A DNA stretch of 64,000 nt from Methanocorpusculum parvum (lineage in GTDB: Archaea; Halobacteriota; Methanomicrobia; Methanomicrobiales; Methanocorpusculaceae). The notes under the pieces were generated by a model. The model had not been told where the DNA came from, did no database searches, and worked only from the letters and a program-made list of their open reading frames with translations. The stretch is from positions 186,001 to 250,000 of the forward strand of contig SUTD01000001.1 of assembly GCA_015063085.1 (NCBI GenBank). The letters are read 5' to 3'. A program made the position numbers and the translations under genes. Positions 54,252-62,887 of the stretch are shown here, piece by piece (positions within the stretch are counted from its first letter, which is position 1; each line of letters begins with the position of its first letter).

Positions 54252-54665
54252 TCAGATATCAAATATAATGGTAAGTTCAAAGCCGGCTTCTGTCTCGCTG
54301 ACTGAAAGGCCGGAGTAGGAGATGCCCTTCACACAGATGCCTCCTGCGTGTTTGGCTCTGTCAAATTCAATGCCAGAGACAGTACCGGAGATTCCGTTCT
54401 CCGTTTTTGTCAGGGAGTAAGACATGGGGACAAGATACTCCACCTCGGTTAAAAACAGCAGTTCGGATAAGAAGTTTACCACAAGCTCTGCGGTGTCTGC
54501 TCCTTCTGCTTCGATATCGAGCGTGAGCGTCTCCGGCTCTTTTGCAAAGTCTCCGAAAAGCACCGAAGACATGGCATCTCCGCTTTCTGCAAGAAGCGAT
54601 AAAAAATCGGGTGCGGAAATCCGCATCTTCACGTCAGCCGTGTGTTCGAGTTCTTCAAAGGGCAT
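54252..54665 (-). CDS. Archease
   Basis: From ATG 54665 (MPFEELEHTADVKMRISA) the product is 137 residues with the archease motifs HTADVK, LSELLFL and the C-terminal SVSETEAGFELTIIFDI. Archease activates RtcB for repeated turnover with GTP and metal ions. An upstream extension of 21 residues overlaps the previous gene and is rejected. It overlaps that gene by 11 bases at its start and lies five bases before rtcB. Confidence 0.92.
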   Translation of the reverse strand: MPFEELEHTADVKMRISAPDFLSLLAESGDAMSSVLFGDFAKEPETLTLDIEAEGADTAELVVNFLSELLFLTEVEYLVPMSYSLTKTENGISGTVSGIEFDRAKHAGGICVKGISYSGLSVSETEAGFELTIIFDI

Positions 54666-54939
54666 ACTCGTCGTGAGAGAAGAAGAAGCGGGGCACCATG
54701 TGCATATTAATCTCGGTAATCCAGTCAAGCTGGTAGCGGGAGATGTAAATCGTGTGGTCTCCTGCCTTTATCGCAATGTCACTCGATTTCGGGGGTTTTA
54801 CTGCGACAGACATCAGCACCGGTCCGCTGCAGGAAGTACTGATGCGGAAGTCTCCTCCGCGCTCGTCCATGTATGCTACCACATCCGGAGAGACCGGAAT
54901 CATATAATTTGCAGAACAGTCCATACCTTCGAATTCCAT
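54655..54939 (-). CDS. HesB-like small protein
   Basis: The 94-residue protein (MEFEGMDCSANYMIPVSPD) has a beta-rich core with ISTSCSGPVLMSVAVKPP, resembling HesB/IscA-like proteins with reduced cysteine content (Cys8 and Cys37). The usual C-terminal CGC pair is missing, so cluster transfer is not certain. It lies at the start of the archease-rtcB operon. Confidence 0.68.
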   Translation of the reverse strand: MEFEGMDCSANYMIPVSPDVVAYMDERGGDFRISTSCSGPVLMSVAVKPPKSSDIAIKAGDHTIYISRYQLDWITEINMHMVPRFFFSHDEYAL

Positions 54940-54958
54940 AGTATCAAAAAGAAAAAAA

Positions 54959-55273
54959 TTATGCGGTGGAAATTACCCGCTGAACAAGATCGGCATACTG
55001 CGGCTTGAGCTCATAGATGCCTAAGTCTCCGTCTTTTGCCTTCTTCATTGAAAGTATGCCGAGTTTGGAAGCAATGGTTCCAACCATGGAAGCAACGGAG
55101 TGGATACTCACTTCAAATGCTGCAGAGAGCGTTTTGTGAATCTCCGGGACAGTTACGGTCTTCATTTCTACAATGAGACTGAGAAGTGCCTTTCTGATTC
55201 CTGATTTGTCACGGGAGAGATAGGACTTCAGACGCTCCTCAATCTCCTTTTTCAAATCCGAAGGGGTAATCAT
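54959..55273 (-). CDS. DUF2551 winged-helix protein
   Basis: This 104-residue protein is nearly all helical with TVPEIHKTLSAAFEVSIHSVASMVGTIASKLGIL in the middle, which fits a winged helix. The sequence agrees with DUF2551, a family found in methanogens, with no known function. It is 19 bases upstream of the HesB-like gene and may start that operon. A ATATATA-type box precedes it near 55295-55305. Confidence 0.8.
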   Translation of the reverse strand: MITPSDLKKEIEERLKSYLSRDKSGIRKALLSLIVEMKTVTVPEIHKTLSAAFEVSIHSVASMVGTIASKLGILSMKKAKDGDLGIYELKPQYADLVQRVISTA

Positions 55274-55379
55274 AGTTCAATGATTTGAATTTAATGGTAT
55301 ATATATGTGCTGTTAAAATGATGCCTCTCACTAAGAGAACAAAAAAATGATTTGATTTCCCAATCGCCAAAACCGGCGT

Positions 55380-56591
55380 TTAGAAATCAGTCATGACGCG
55401 GAACTGGTCAATCTCTTCAGAATCAAGCTCTGCGAGGAAGCTCTCTGCCGCGTTCTTGATGTCCTTGCTTGCAGTAATTGCGCGGCCGACAACAACGATG
55501 TCTGCTCCTGCTGCAATTGCCTTCTTAACAACCGGCTGTCTGATACCGCCTGCAGTTGCAACAAGAATCTTTGCGCCGTACTTCTGACCGACTTCCTTAA
55601 TCTTTACGATGTCGCCCCAGCTGTACTCGCCGGATGCTTCCTTGTCGATTGCGCGGTGCATCTCAACATACTGCGGAAGAAGTGCCTTGCCGCCCATCTC
55701 TCCAAGCTTCTCGATGAGCTTTGCCGGCTCTTCAACGTTGAGCATGTCAATGATTGCGTAGATACCGCACTTCTTTGCTTCCTTGATGAAGGCTGCAATG
55801 GTTTCAATTGGTGCAAGACCGGAAACAACTGCTGCGTCTCCGCCTGCGTTGGAGACCATGCGTGCCTCGAGGTTTCCTGTGTCTAAGGTCTTTAAGTCTG
55901 CAACAATGAAACAGTTCGGACGGAACTTTCTAATCTCACCGATAACAGAGAGACCGAACTGCTTGATAAGCGGAGTTCCTGCCTCGAAGATGACGTGGTC
56001 GTTCTGCGGAACGCTGGTTAAAACACGCTCGACCTGTCTCATGTCGACTAAATCCATAGCGACCTGCAGGTACGGCGGATTCCAGAGTCTGTGAACCTTG
56101 AATCCCATAACACCGTGTGCTGCTCTGTCCTTCTCCTTTAAGACGGTTGCTGCGTCCGGGAACTTGTCAAGTGCACGGGAAAGTGCAAGACGGGTTGCTC
56201 CGTAGTTGAAGCGGTAGAGCTTGTTGAAGTCTTTTGCGGACGGATCAATGAAAACGCTTGCAACGATGACGTTTTCTTCGATGTCGATTCCGTCAAAGAC
56301 ACCATCTTCAAGTGCATCTGCGATTGCCTTGGAAACTGCTGCCTGTGCCGGGCCGAAAATCTGGGTAACCTGTTCGCCGTGCTTTAAGGTTACTTTCGGA
56401 ACAATAAGTACTGCCGGCTTTGGCAGAAGGTTCGGGCGGATAACACCAAGAAGCGGAGTGTGACCTGCAGAAAGCTGGGTTAATCCGTTTGCAAATGCGC
56501 TTCCGACCGGTCCGTTCTTGTCGCCGATCATAAGGTCGATGTGAGCGAGTTCTGCTCCATCGCCAACGAGTGCTTCACCAATTAAGAACAT
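55380..56591 (-). CDS. fae-hps: Fused formaldehyde-activating enzyme/3-hexulose-6-phosphate synthase
   Basis: The 403-residue protein has an N-terminal Fae domain (about 1-165, with the catalytic His17 in AHIDLMIG) and a C-terminal Hps domain (about 170-403; VADLKTLDTG, AGGIRQPVVKKAIAAGADIVVVGRAIT). In methanogens it links formaldehyde and tetrahydromethanopterin with ribulose-5-phosphate formation through hexulose phosphate. The fused form is characteristic of archaea and absent from methylotrophic bacteria. It is divergent from the phosphate transport pair. Confidence 0.96.
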   Translation of the reverse strand: MFLIGEALVGDGAELAHIDLMIGDKNGPVGSAFANGLTQLSAGHTPLLGVIRPNLLPKPAVLIVPKVTLKHGEQVTQIFGPAQAAVSKAIADALEDGVFDGIDIEENVIVASVFIDPSAKDFNKLYRFNYGATRLALSRALDKFPDAATVLKEKDRAAHGVMGFKVHRLWNPPYLQVAMDLVDMRQVERVLTSVPQNDHVIFEAGTPLIKQFGLSVIGEIRKFRPNCFIVADLKTLDTGNLEARMVSNAGGDAAVVSGLAPIETIAAFIKEAKKCGIYAIIDMLNVEEPAKLIEKLGEMGGKALLPQYVEMHRAIDKEASGEYSWGDIVKIKEVGQKYGAKILVATAGGIRQPVVKKAIAAGADIVVVGRAITASKDIKNAAESFLAELDSEEIDQFRVMTDF

Positions 56592-56745
56592 AAGAACAAA
56601 TCTCTACAGTAACGTATGTCGTCTGAAAAGATAAACCCAGTCATTCAAATGGGGTGTATTGCGCAATAGAATCTCCATAATCTATAGAGAGTATAGAAGA
56701 AATATTCATAGTACTATCAGACAAAGTAAATGAGTAGGTTCAATA
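56592..56745. promoter_or_regulatory. Divergent promoter region with palindrome (fae-hps / DUF47)
   Basis: The 154-base gap contains the perfect 12-base palindrome TATTGCGCAATA (56657-56668). TATA-like stretches CTATAGAGAGTATAG follow on the right. The palindrome could be an operator acting on one or both genes. Confidence 0.4.
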
Positions 56746-57375
56746 ATGAGTTTCAAAGACCTCTTCACGCCGCAGGACACAGTCTTTTTCAACCTGTTTG
56801 AAGAACAGGCGGAAATTGCCTGCGAAGCATCCGCACAGCTTGTTGCCATCTTCGAAGACTATACCAATGTCGAAGCAAAATACCGCGCATTAAAAGACAT
56901 TGAACACAAAGGAGATGCAACCACTCACAAAGCATTCGATGAACTCAACAGAACATTTATCACTCCACTCGAGCCGGAAGAGATTTCCCGTCTGGTTTCC
57001 TCTCTTGACAATGTTGTTGACTTCATCGATGAGGGTGCACGTCTTTTATTAACCTACAACATTACTCAGCCGGATCATTTCATGCTCGATTTTGCAAAAT
57101 GCATTCAGCAGGGCGCTGCAGAAATCAAGACCGGTGTCTTCTGTCTCCGTTCGTTAAAGAACCCGGAACTTGTCAAAGAATGCTGTATCGAGATTAACCG
57201 TCTGGAAAATGTGGCAGATGAACTGCTTACAGCCGCATTAAAGAATCTCTTCCAGTCAAGCGACGCTATCATGATTATCAAACTCAAGGACATCTACGAA
57301 CACTTTGAGGCAGCAGCAGATGCCTGTGAAGAAGTTGCAAACGTATTAAGCGCTATCCTTATCCGCCACACGTAA
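56746..57375 (+). CDS. DUF47/PhoU-like regulator of phosphate transport
   Basis: The 209-residue all-helical protein has the DUF47 pattern DLFTPQDTVFFNLFEEQA, EHKGDATTHKAFDELNRTFITPLEPEEI and DVYEHFEAAADACEEVANVL. These proteins are PhoU relatives and accompany Pit transporters. The transporter begins two bases past the stop, so a shared transcript and functional link are near certain. Confidence 0.92.
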   Translation: MSFKDLFTPQDTVFFNLFEEQAEIACEASAQLVAIFEDYTNVEAKYRALKDIEHKGDATTHKAFDELNRTFITPLEPEEISRLVSSLDNVVDFIDEGARLLLTYNITQPDHFMLDFAKCIQQGAAEIKTGVFCLRSLKNPELVKECCIEINRLENVADELLTAALKNLFQSSDAIMIIKLKDIYEHFEAAADACEEVANVLSAILIRHT

Positions 57376-57377
57376 TC

Positions 57378-58577
57378 ATGGATGTTCTTTCAACTGTACT
57401 GGTAATCGCGGGAATTATTATTGCGCTTGCATTTAACTTCTCCAACGGAAGAAATGATGCAGCCAATACGATTGCAACAGTAGTTGCAACGCACGCAATC
57501 TCCCCGCGAAAAGCAATTATCGTCGCTTCTATCTGTTGTTTCTTAGGACCGTTTGTCTTTTCGACAGCAGTCGCCAAGACGATTGGAAAAGGTATTGTCA
57601 ATCCGGAGTTCCTCACCCCGCTGATTTTATTTATCGGTCTCTGCGGAGCGGTTGTCTGGGTGAACATCTGTTCCCACTACGGAATTCCGGTCTCCTCCTC
57701 CCACTCGCTCGTTGGAGGTCTGTTAGGAGTTGGTCTTGCGGCAGGAGGGGCAGCATACATCTACTGGCCGACACCGGAGATGTTCTTTGGAATGCTGAAG
57801 TTCTTAGGAATCGGTGTTGCAGCAGGTGTTCTCTTAGGAATCCTTCTGGCAATTCTTTGTAAAGATAAGATTCGCACGATGGCTGTTTTAGGCGGAGTTG
57901 TGGGTTTTGTTCTGGCAGTCCCGGTAGCAATGATTACTGTGGGATTCCAGTTCTCCGGAATTCTTGCCATTCTGCTGTTCATCTGTGTGTCTCCGGTTCT
58001 TGGTCTGATTGTCTCCTTCCTGTTTACCTCAGTCTTAACCCGCATCTTAGCCCGCTTCTCCAAGCATCCGATGAAAATGAACAAATGGTTCCAGAGAGCG
58101 CAGATTCTTGGTTCCGGTTTCCAGGCAATGAGTCTTGGCGGAAATGATGCACAAAACGCAATGGGAATGATTTTTGCAATTCTGGTATCTGCAGGATTCC
58201 TTTCCTCAGGTTCGGAACTTCCGCCCTGGGTAATTCTCGCTTCTGCTCTGGCAATTACTCTTGGTATTCTTTCCGGCGGCTGGAAGGTCATCAAGAAACT
58301 CGGTTCCGGCATCACCAGAATTATGCCCTATCAGGGATTCTCTGCGGCAGTCTCCGGCGGTGCAGTTCTTTCATTCATGACCATGTTCGGTGTTCCAGTC
58401 TCCACCACGCACTGTGCAGCCGGTTCTGTGATGGGAACTGGTGTTACCCGCGGGGTTGGTGCCGTTAACTGGAGAACAGTTCGTCAGATGGTGACAGCCT
58501 GGGTTATTACTATCCCGTGTGCAGGTATTGTCTCCTTTATCGGATACATGGTCATGTCCGTAATCTTCGGGTTCTAA
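57378..58577 (+). CDS. pit: Inorganic phosphate transporter, PiT family
   Basis: The 399-residue protein has about 10 membrane helices and the duplicated PiT signature, NFSNGRNDAANTIATVVAT (about 21-39) and SLGGNDAQNAMGMIFA (about 252-267). It moves phosphate with a cation into the cell. It is linked to the DUF47 gene immediately upstream. Confidence 0.93.
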   Translation: MDVLSTVLVIAGIIIALAFNFSNGRNDAANTIATVVATHAISPRKAIIVASICCFLGPFVFSTAVAKTIGKGIVNPEFLTPLILFIGLCGAVVWVNICSHYGIPVSSSHSLVGGLLGVGLAAGGAAYIYWPTPEMFFGMLKFLGIGVAAGVLLGILLAILCKDKIRTMAVLGGVVGFVLAVPVAMITVGFQFSGILAILLFICVSPVLGLIVSFLFTSVLTRILARFSKHPMKMNKWFQRAQILGSGFQAMSLGGNDAQNAMGMIFAILVSAGFLSSGSELPPWVILASALAITLGILSGGWKVIKKLGSGITRIMPYQGFSAAVSGGAVLSFMTMFGVPVSTTHCAAGSVMGTGVTRGVGAVNWRTVRQMVTAWVITIPCAGIVSFIGYMVMSVIFGF

Positions 58578-58631
58578 ACCCCTTTTTTTCACAATATTTA
58601 TTTCATTTCTCAACCCATCTACTTCCCACAC

Positions 58632-59234
58632 ATGCCTTCTGCAAAATTTCTCGAAGAACATCCGTATGTGGATTTCACGCATCCGGCAATTATCTCTCTT
58701 GGAAAATCCCTCTTTTCCGGACTGACAGAGGCAGAAGAGATTGCCCGCGCCGCATATCTTTTTGTTCGGGATGAGATTCCGCACTCGTTTGATATCGAAT
58801 CTGATTTGGTGCCGGTGAAGGCGTCCGATGTTCTTCTTGCGGGAACGGGCATCTGTCATTCGAAGGCAAATCTTTTAGCAGCACTGCTTCGCCTGGCAGG
58901 AATTCCTGCCGGTTTCTGTTTTGAGCATATCACGCTTGCCCGCGACGAGAAACTCGGGTACTGCGTTCACGGATTCAATGCGGCATATATCAACAGTAGA
59001 TGGGTAAAACTCGATGCCCGCGGAAATAAAGAAGGCATCCGCTCCGAGTTCTCGCTTGACGAGTTCATCCCGGCGTTTGTTCCGCGGGATGGATATGACG
59101 AGTACTTTTATCCGGGAATTTATGCCGAACCGCTCGCGGAAGCGATGGAGATGTTAGAGGCAGCAGACTCGCGGCAGGATATCATTGATACCATCACGCG
59201 TGATTTTTCCGCGGTACCTGATGTGATGGAGTAA
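58632..59234 (+). CDS. Transglutaminase-like protein
   Basis: The 200-residue protein contains a classic transglutaminase-like triad: Cys75 in GTGICHSKANLLAALL, His113 in GYCVHGFNAAY and Asp128 in WVKLDARG. Such enzymes act as proteases or acyl transferases; the substrate is not known. No signal peptide is visible. It follows pit by 54 bases on the same strand. Confidence 0.87.
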   Translation: MPSAKFLEEHPYVDFTHPAIISLGKSLFSGLTEAEEIARAAYLFVRDEIPHSFDIESDLVPVKASDVLLAGTGICHSKANLLAALLRLAGIPAGFCFEHITLARDEKLGYCVHGFNAAYINSRWVKLDARGNKEGIRSEFSLDEFIPAFVPRDGYDEYFYPGIYAEPLAEAMEMLEAADSRQDIIDTITRDFSAVPDVME

Positions 59235-59392
59235 GCACCTCTCAGTATACTTTATCTCATAGCAAAACCAACTATATTCTACCTTATATCTGCACCATTT
59301 CAGCATCCGCTTCCCCTCCCACGAAGCCGCTGAAAATCGGGCGGTAAATATCACGGTCTGATGGAAAACAGGAAATTTCCGTCTCATATACA
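59235..59392. promoter_or_regulatory. Upstream region of the Memo-mevalonate operon, with hairpin
   Basis: TATA-like stretches ACTATATTC (about 59265) and CTTATATC (about 59283) precede an imperfect hairpin 59298-59335, whose arms TTTCAGC/GCTGAAA and GCTTC/GAAGC pair. The hairpin would lie in the 5' leader. Confidence 0.4.
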
Positions 59393-60226
59393 ATGATACA
59401 CAAAATATCAGCGGAGCCGCAGGTATCGGAAAAATCTGCGCGTCTCCCGACACTTGCGGGTATCTTTTACCCAAGCGAAGCGGAGGAGCTGAAAAACACC
59501 CTTGCCGCACTTTTTGACGGTACGGTAACGGCTGTCTCGAATCCGAAAGGAATCCTGGTGCCCCACGCAGGATTCATCTACTCCGGACCATGCGCTGCCG
59601 TTTCTTACGCACGCATATCTCCGGACTTTGACGGAACCTTTGTCATCATTGGAACAAGCCACAAAGGATTTTCCAACTCCGTTTCCGACATCGACTGGGA
59701 AACGCCGCTCGGCACCATTGCAGCTGACAAAGAATTTGTTCAGGCAATCCCGCTTCCGATAGATAATGCAGCAGCCCGTGAGCAGGAGAACTCGATTGAA
59801 ACCCAGATGCCGTTTATTGCCTTCCGGTTCCCGAGGGCAAAGATTGCGGCAGTCTTAATGGGTAATCAGTCGCAGGAAGGGGCAGAAACCGTTGCCCGCG
59901 CTGTTCTTTCCGCAGTCGAAAAAACCAAACGAAACATCATTGTTGTCGCATCCGGAGACGGTTCGCACTATGTTCCGGCAAAAACCGCAGAAAGAGATGA
60001 CTTAACCTGTCTTGCGGCTTTGAAAAACCTTGATGTGAACGCGTTCTATGACGCCCTCTACGCAATTCAGCCCTCCATGTGCGGATACGGCTGTCTTGCC
60101 GCGACGGCAGAGATCGGAAAAACCCTTGGTGCAAAAGAAGCACGGGTTTTAACCTACACAACCTCCGGTGATGCATCTGGTGATTACCGTGCTGTTGTCG
60201 GCTATGCCGCACTGGAGGTAATCTGA
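59393..60226 (+). CDS. Memo-family protein (AmmeMemoRadiSam system protein B)
   Basis: The 277-residue protein has the Memo motifs PHAGFIYSGPCAAVSYA (about 57-73), GTSHKG, EQENSIETQMPF and SGDGSHY; the conserved histidines and cysteine near the end suggest a metal site. Memo homologues may be redox enzymes. In many archaea this gene opens the mevalonate operon, as here, and its stop overlaps mvk by one base. Confidence 0.9.
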   Translation: MIHKISAEPQVSEKSARLPTLAGIFYPSEAEELKNTLAALFDGTVTAVSNPKGILVPHAGFIYSGPCAAVSYARISPDFDGTFVIIGTSHKGFSNSVSDIDWETPLGTIAADKEFVQAIPLPIDNAAAREQENSIETQMPFIAFRFPRAKIAAVLMGNQSQEGAETVARAVLSAVEKTKRNIIVVASGDGSHYVPAKTAERDDLTCLAALKNLDVNAFYDALYAIQPSMCGYGCLAATAEIGKTLGAKEARVLTYTTSGDASGDYRAVVGYAALEVI

Positions 60227-61098
60227 TGGCAACCTGGAGCGCGCCGGGAAAAGTATTCCTCTTTGGAGAACACGCTGTTGTCTATGGAAAACCGGGAATT
60301 GCGATGGCTATTAAGCCGCGAGTGATGGTAACCGTTCGTCACTCCCGCTACTTCCAGCGTCCAAACTCACCCTACATCGCTGAATGCTTCAAACTCCTCG
60401 ATATCAAGGGAAGCGTATATGTAAGATCCCAGCTTCCCAGTGCATCCGGTCTCGGTTCTTCCGCAGCAGTTACTGTTGCAACCCTGTTTGCCATCAACGA
60501 TGAGTTCCAGCTCGGCTACTCCCGTGCTGAGATTGCAGAACTCGCCCACGAAGTGGAAAAAATCAGTCAGGGGGGACGTGCCAGTGCAACGGACACGTAC
60601 GTCTCCACCTTTGGCGGAATGGTCTTGATCCGCGGCGACGAAAAGCGCCGCTTAATTCCGCCGCAGAATCTCAGTCTTGTTATCGGGAACTCGATGATCT
60701 CTCACCATACTTCCGAGATGGTTCGCCGGGTTGCCGAATTCCGTGAGCACTCGCCAAATGTTGCCAATCCGATTATGGACGCTATCGGTGCGATAACAAT
60801 GGAAGCCATGCACAACATGGAAAACCACAAAGAGCTTGGCAGTCTCATGAACAGAAACCATGCCCTGCTCGAAGCCTTAGGCGTAAGCCACCCGGTATTG
60901 TCCCAGCTCGTGCTTGCCGCAAGAAATGCCGGAGCATACGGCGCCAAACTGTCCGGTGCCGGAGGCGGAGGCTGTATCTGGGCGCTTTGTTCCAAAGGCT
61001 CACGCAACCGGGTTGCAAATGCGCTCGAAGACTGTGATGCAAAGACCATTATCACTACAATTGACACAGAAGGAGCACGAAAGGAGGCTGATCTTTGA
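60226..61098 (+). CDS. mvk: Mevalonate kinase
   Basis: The 290-residue GHMP kinase has APGKVFLFGEHAVVYGKP at the N-terminus, the ATP loop PSASGLGSSAAVT (about 71-83) and the C-terminal KLSGAGGGGCIWAL. It phosphorylates mevalonate in isoprenoid synthesis for archaeal lipids. The start overlaps the Memo stop as TGATG. It ends in an overlap with ipk in the same way. Confidence 0.95.
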   Translation: MATWSAPGKVFLFGEHAVVYGKPGIAMAIKPRVMVTVRHSRYFQRPNSPYIAECFKLLDIKGSVYVRSQLPSASGLGSSAAVTVATLFAINDEFQLGYSRAEIAELAHEVEKISQGGRASATDTYVSTFGGMVLIRGDEKRRLIPPQNLSLVIGNSMISHHTSEMVRRVAEFREHSPNVANPIMDAIGAITMEAMHNMENHKELGSLMNRNHALLEALGVSHPVLSQLVLAARNAGAYGAKLSGAGGGGCIWALCSKGSRNRVANALEDCDAKTIITTIDTEGARKEADL

Positions 61099-61838
61099 TG
61101 ACCGTTATCATTAAACTTGGCGGCTCGGTGATTACTGATAAGGAAAAACCGGGTGTTGTCCGCCGCGAAGTTATTGCAGAACTGGCTGAAGCGATCGCAT
61201 CGTCCGCTACTCCTTCTGTAATTGTGCACGGAGCAGGTTCTCTTGGACACCCCGAAGCCAAAGCGTACGGAATCGCTGAAGGTGTTACCCGTGACAATGC
61301 CTGCGGAGTCCCGATTACTCATGAGGCAGTATCGCGCTTGAACACCGAAGTTGTCGCAGCGCTTCGTCATGCAGGCGTCGAGGCCGTGTCCTTCCATCCG
61401 TTCTCCTGCGCTCTTGCAGAAAACGGCCGTCTGGTCTTCTGCGGAGAAGAGCAGATACACGCTCTGCTCGCACTGGGAATCGTCCCGGTTCTCCATGGCG
61501 ATGTCGTATGTGACCGCGTACGCGGAGCATGCATCGTCTCAGGCGATCAGATTGTGCCATTCCTTGCAAAGAAACTCGGTGCTGACAAAATCGGTATCGT
61601 AACAGCCACCGGAGGCGTGCTTGCCAATGGTGAAATCATCCCGGAAATTACCCGCGAAAGTGTTTCCGCTGTACATTTCAGCACTGCTGATGCAGCGGAT
61701 GTTACCGGCGGAATGCAGGGTAAAGTAGATGAACTGCTTTCTCTGGCCGAATCCGGAATCCCCTCGCACATCATAAAACCGAAGATGCTCAAAGCATTTC
61801 TTGCAGGAAATCCCTGCGGGGGGACACTGGTAAAATGA
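61098..61838 (+). CDS. ipk: Isopentenyl phosphate kinase
   Basis: From ATG 61098, with AAGGAGG at 61081-61087, the protein is 246 residues; an in-frame TTG three bases before is rejected. It is an amino-acid-kinase fold with KLGGSVIT (about 6-13), VHGAGSLGHPEA containing the family histidine, and TGGMQGKVDELL. It makes IPP from isopentenyl phosphate in the modified archaeal mevalonate pathway. Confidence 0.94.
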   Translation: MTVIIKLGGSVITDKEKPGVVRREVIAELAEAIASSATPSVIVHGAGSLGHPEAKAYGIAEGVTRDNACGVPITHEAVSRLNTEVVAALRHAGVEAVSFHPFSCALAENGRLVFCGEEQIHALLALGIVPVLHGDVVCDRVRGACIVSGDQIVPFLAKKLGADKIGIVTATGGVLANGEIIPEITRESVSAVHFSTADAADVTGGMQGKVDELLSLAESGIPSHIIKPKMLKAFLAGNPCGGTLVK

Positions 61839-62878
61839 CCGGACTTACCTCTTCGAGGAAACTCGATCACTTAAATCTCTGCGCAGAAACCGACGTCGCC
61901 TTTGGTGATGCCGGTTTTTCTGATGTGCGTCTTGTCCACAATGCCGTGCCGGAGTGTGCGGCAGAAGACATTGACATCCGCACGGAATTTCTTGGCCGCA
62001 AACTGGCTGCCCCGATATTTATCGCAGGCATGACAGGAGGTCACCCTGACACCGCAGAGGTGAATAAAAATCTGGCCGCAGCAGCTGAAGCATTCGGCAT
62101 CCCAATGGGCGTCGGCTCTCAGCGTGCGGCTCTTGAAAACCCGGACCTCGCAGACAGCTTTACGATTGTCCGCGAGACCGCTCCATCCGCCTTCCTTGCA
62201 GGAAACATCAGTGCGGTTCAGCTCAGAGACCATGGACTCGAGTGGGCTGACCGGGCTGTTGAGATGATTGATGCAGATGCCCTCTGCATTCACTTAAACT
62301 TCCTGCAGGAGATGATTCAGGTAGAAGGAGACCGCTCAGCAGTTGGAATCCTGGATACCATCGCCGAAGCTGCGTCTTCTCTTTCCGTTCCGGTAATCGT
62401 GAAAGAAACCGGCTCGGGTATCTCCTGCGAAGCTGCGTCCGCACTCTTTGATGCAGGGGCTGATGCAGTTGATGTCGGCGGATTCGGCGGTACATCCTGG
62501 GCAAAAATAGAAAAAGCGCGTGCCAGTGATAAAGCACATCAGATGCTCGGCGATACCTTCCTTGAATGGGGAATCCCGACAGCAGTGAGTGTTTTTGAGG
62601 TAGCGCAGGTTGGAAAAGGGCCGGTGATTGCCACCGGAGGCCTAAAGAACGGACTTGATGCGGCAAAAGCAATAGCTCTCGGTGCAGACATGGCAGGAAT
62701 GGCGTTAACACTTCTGCCTTCTGCCCTGAAGGGAAAAGATGCACTCTTCAGCAGAATCGAGACCATCTGCGGGGAACTGAAAACCGCAATGTTTCTGACG
62801 GGAGCAAAGAATATCTCTGCACTCGCTCATGTCCGTTACTATCTGACCGGCACAGTCAGGGAAATGACGAACAAATAG
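61835..62878 (+). CDS. fni: Type 2 isopentenyl-diphosphate isomerase
   Basis: The 347-residue FMN enzyme has SSRKLDHLNLC, FIAGMTGGH, MGVGSQRAALE and the GGFGGTSW and GGLKNGLDAAKAIALGADM motifs. It interconverts IPP and DMAPP using reduced flavin. It starts inside the ipk stop (ATGA). Confidence 0.94.
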   Translation: MTGLTSSRKLDHLNLCAETDVAFGDAGFSDVRLVHNAVPECAAEDIDIRTEFLGRKLAAPIFIAGMTGGHPDTAEVNKNLAAAAEAFGIPMGVGSQRAALENPDLADSFTIVRETAPSAFLAGNISAVQLRDHGLEWADRAVEMIDADALCIHLNFLQEMIQVEGDRSAVGILDTIAEAASSLSVPVIVKETGSGISCEAASALFDAGADAVDVGGFGGTSWAKIEKARASDKAHQMLGDTFLEWGIPTAVSVFEVAQVGKGPVIATGGLKNGLDAAKAIALGADMAGMALTLLPSALKGKDALFSRIETICGELKTAMFLTGAKNISALAHVRYYLTGTVREMTNK

Positions 62879-62887
62879 AGGAATTAC

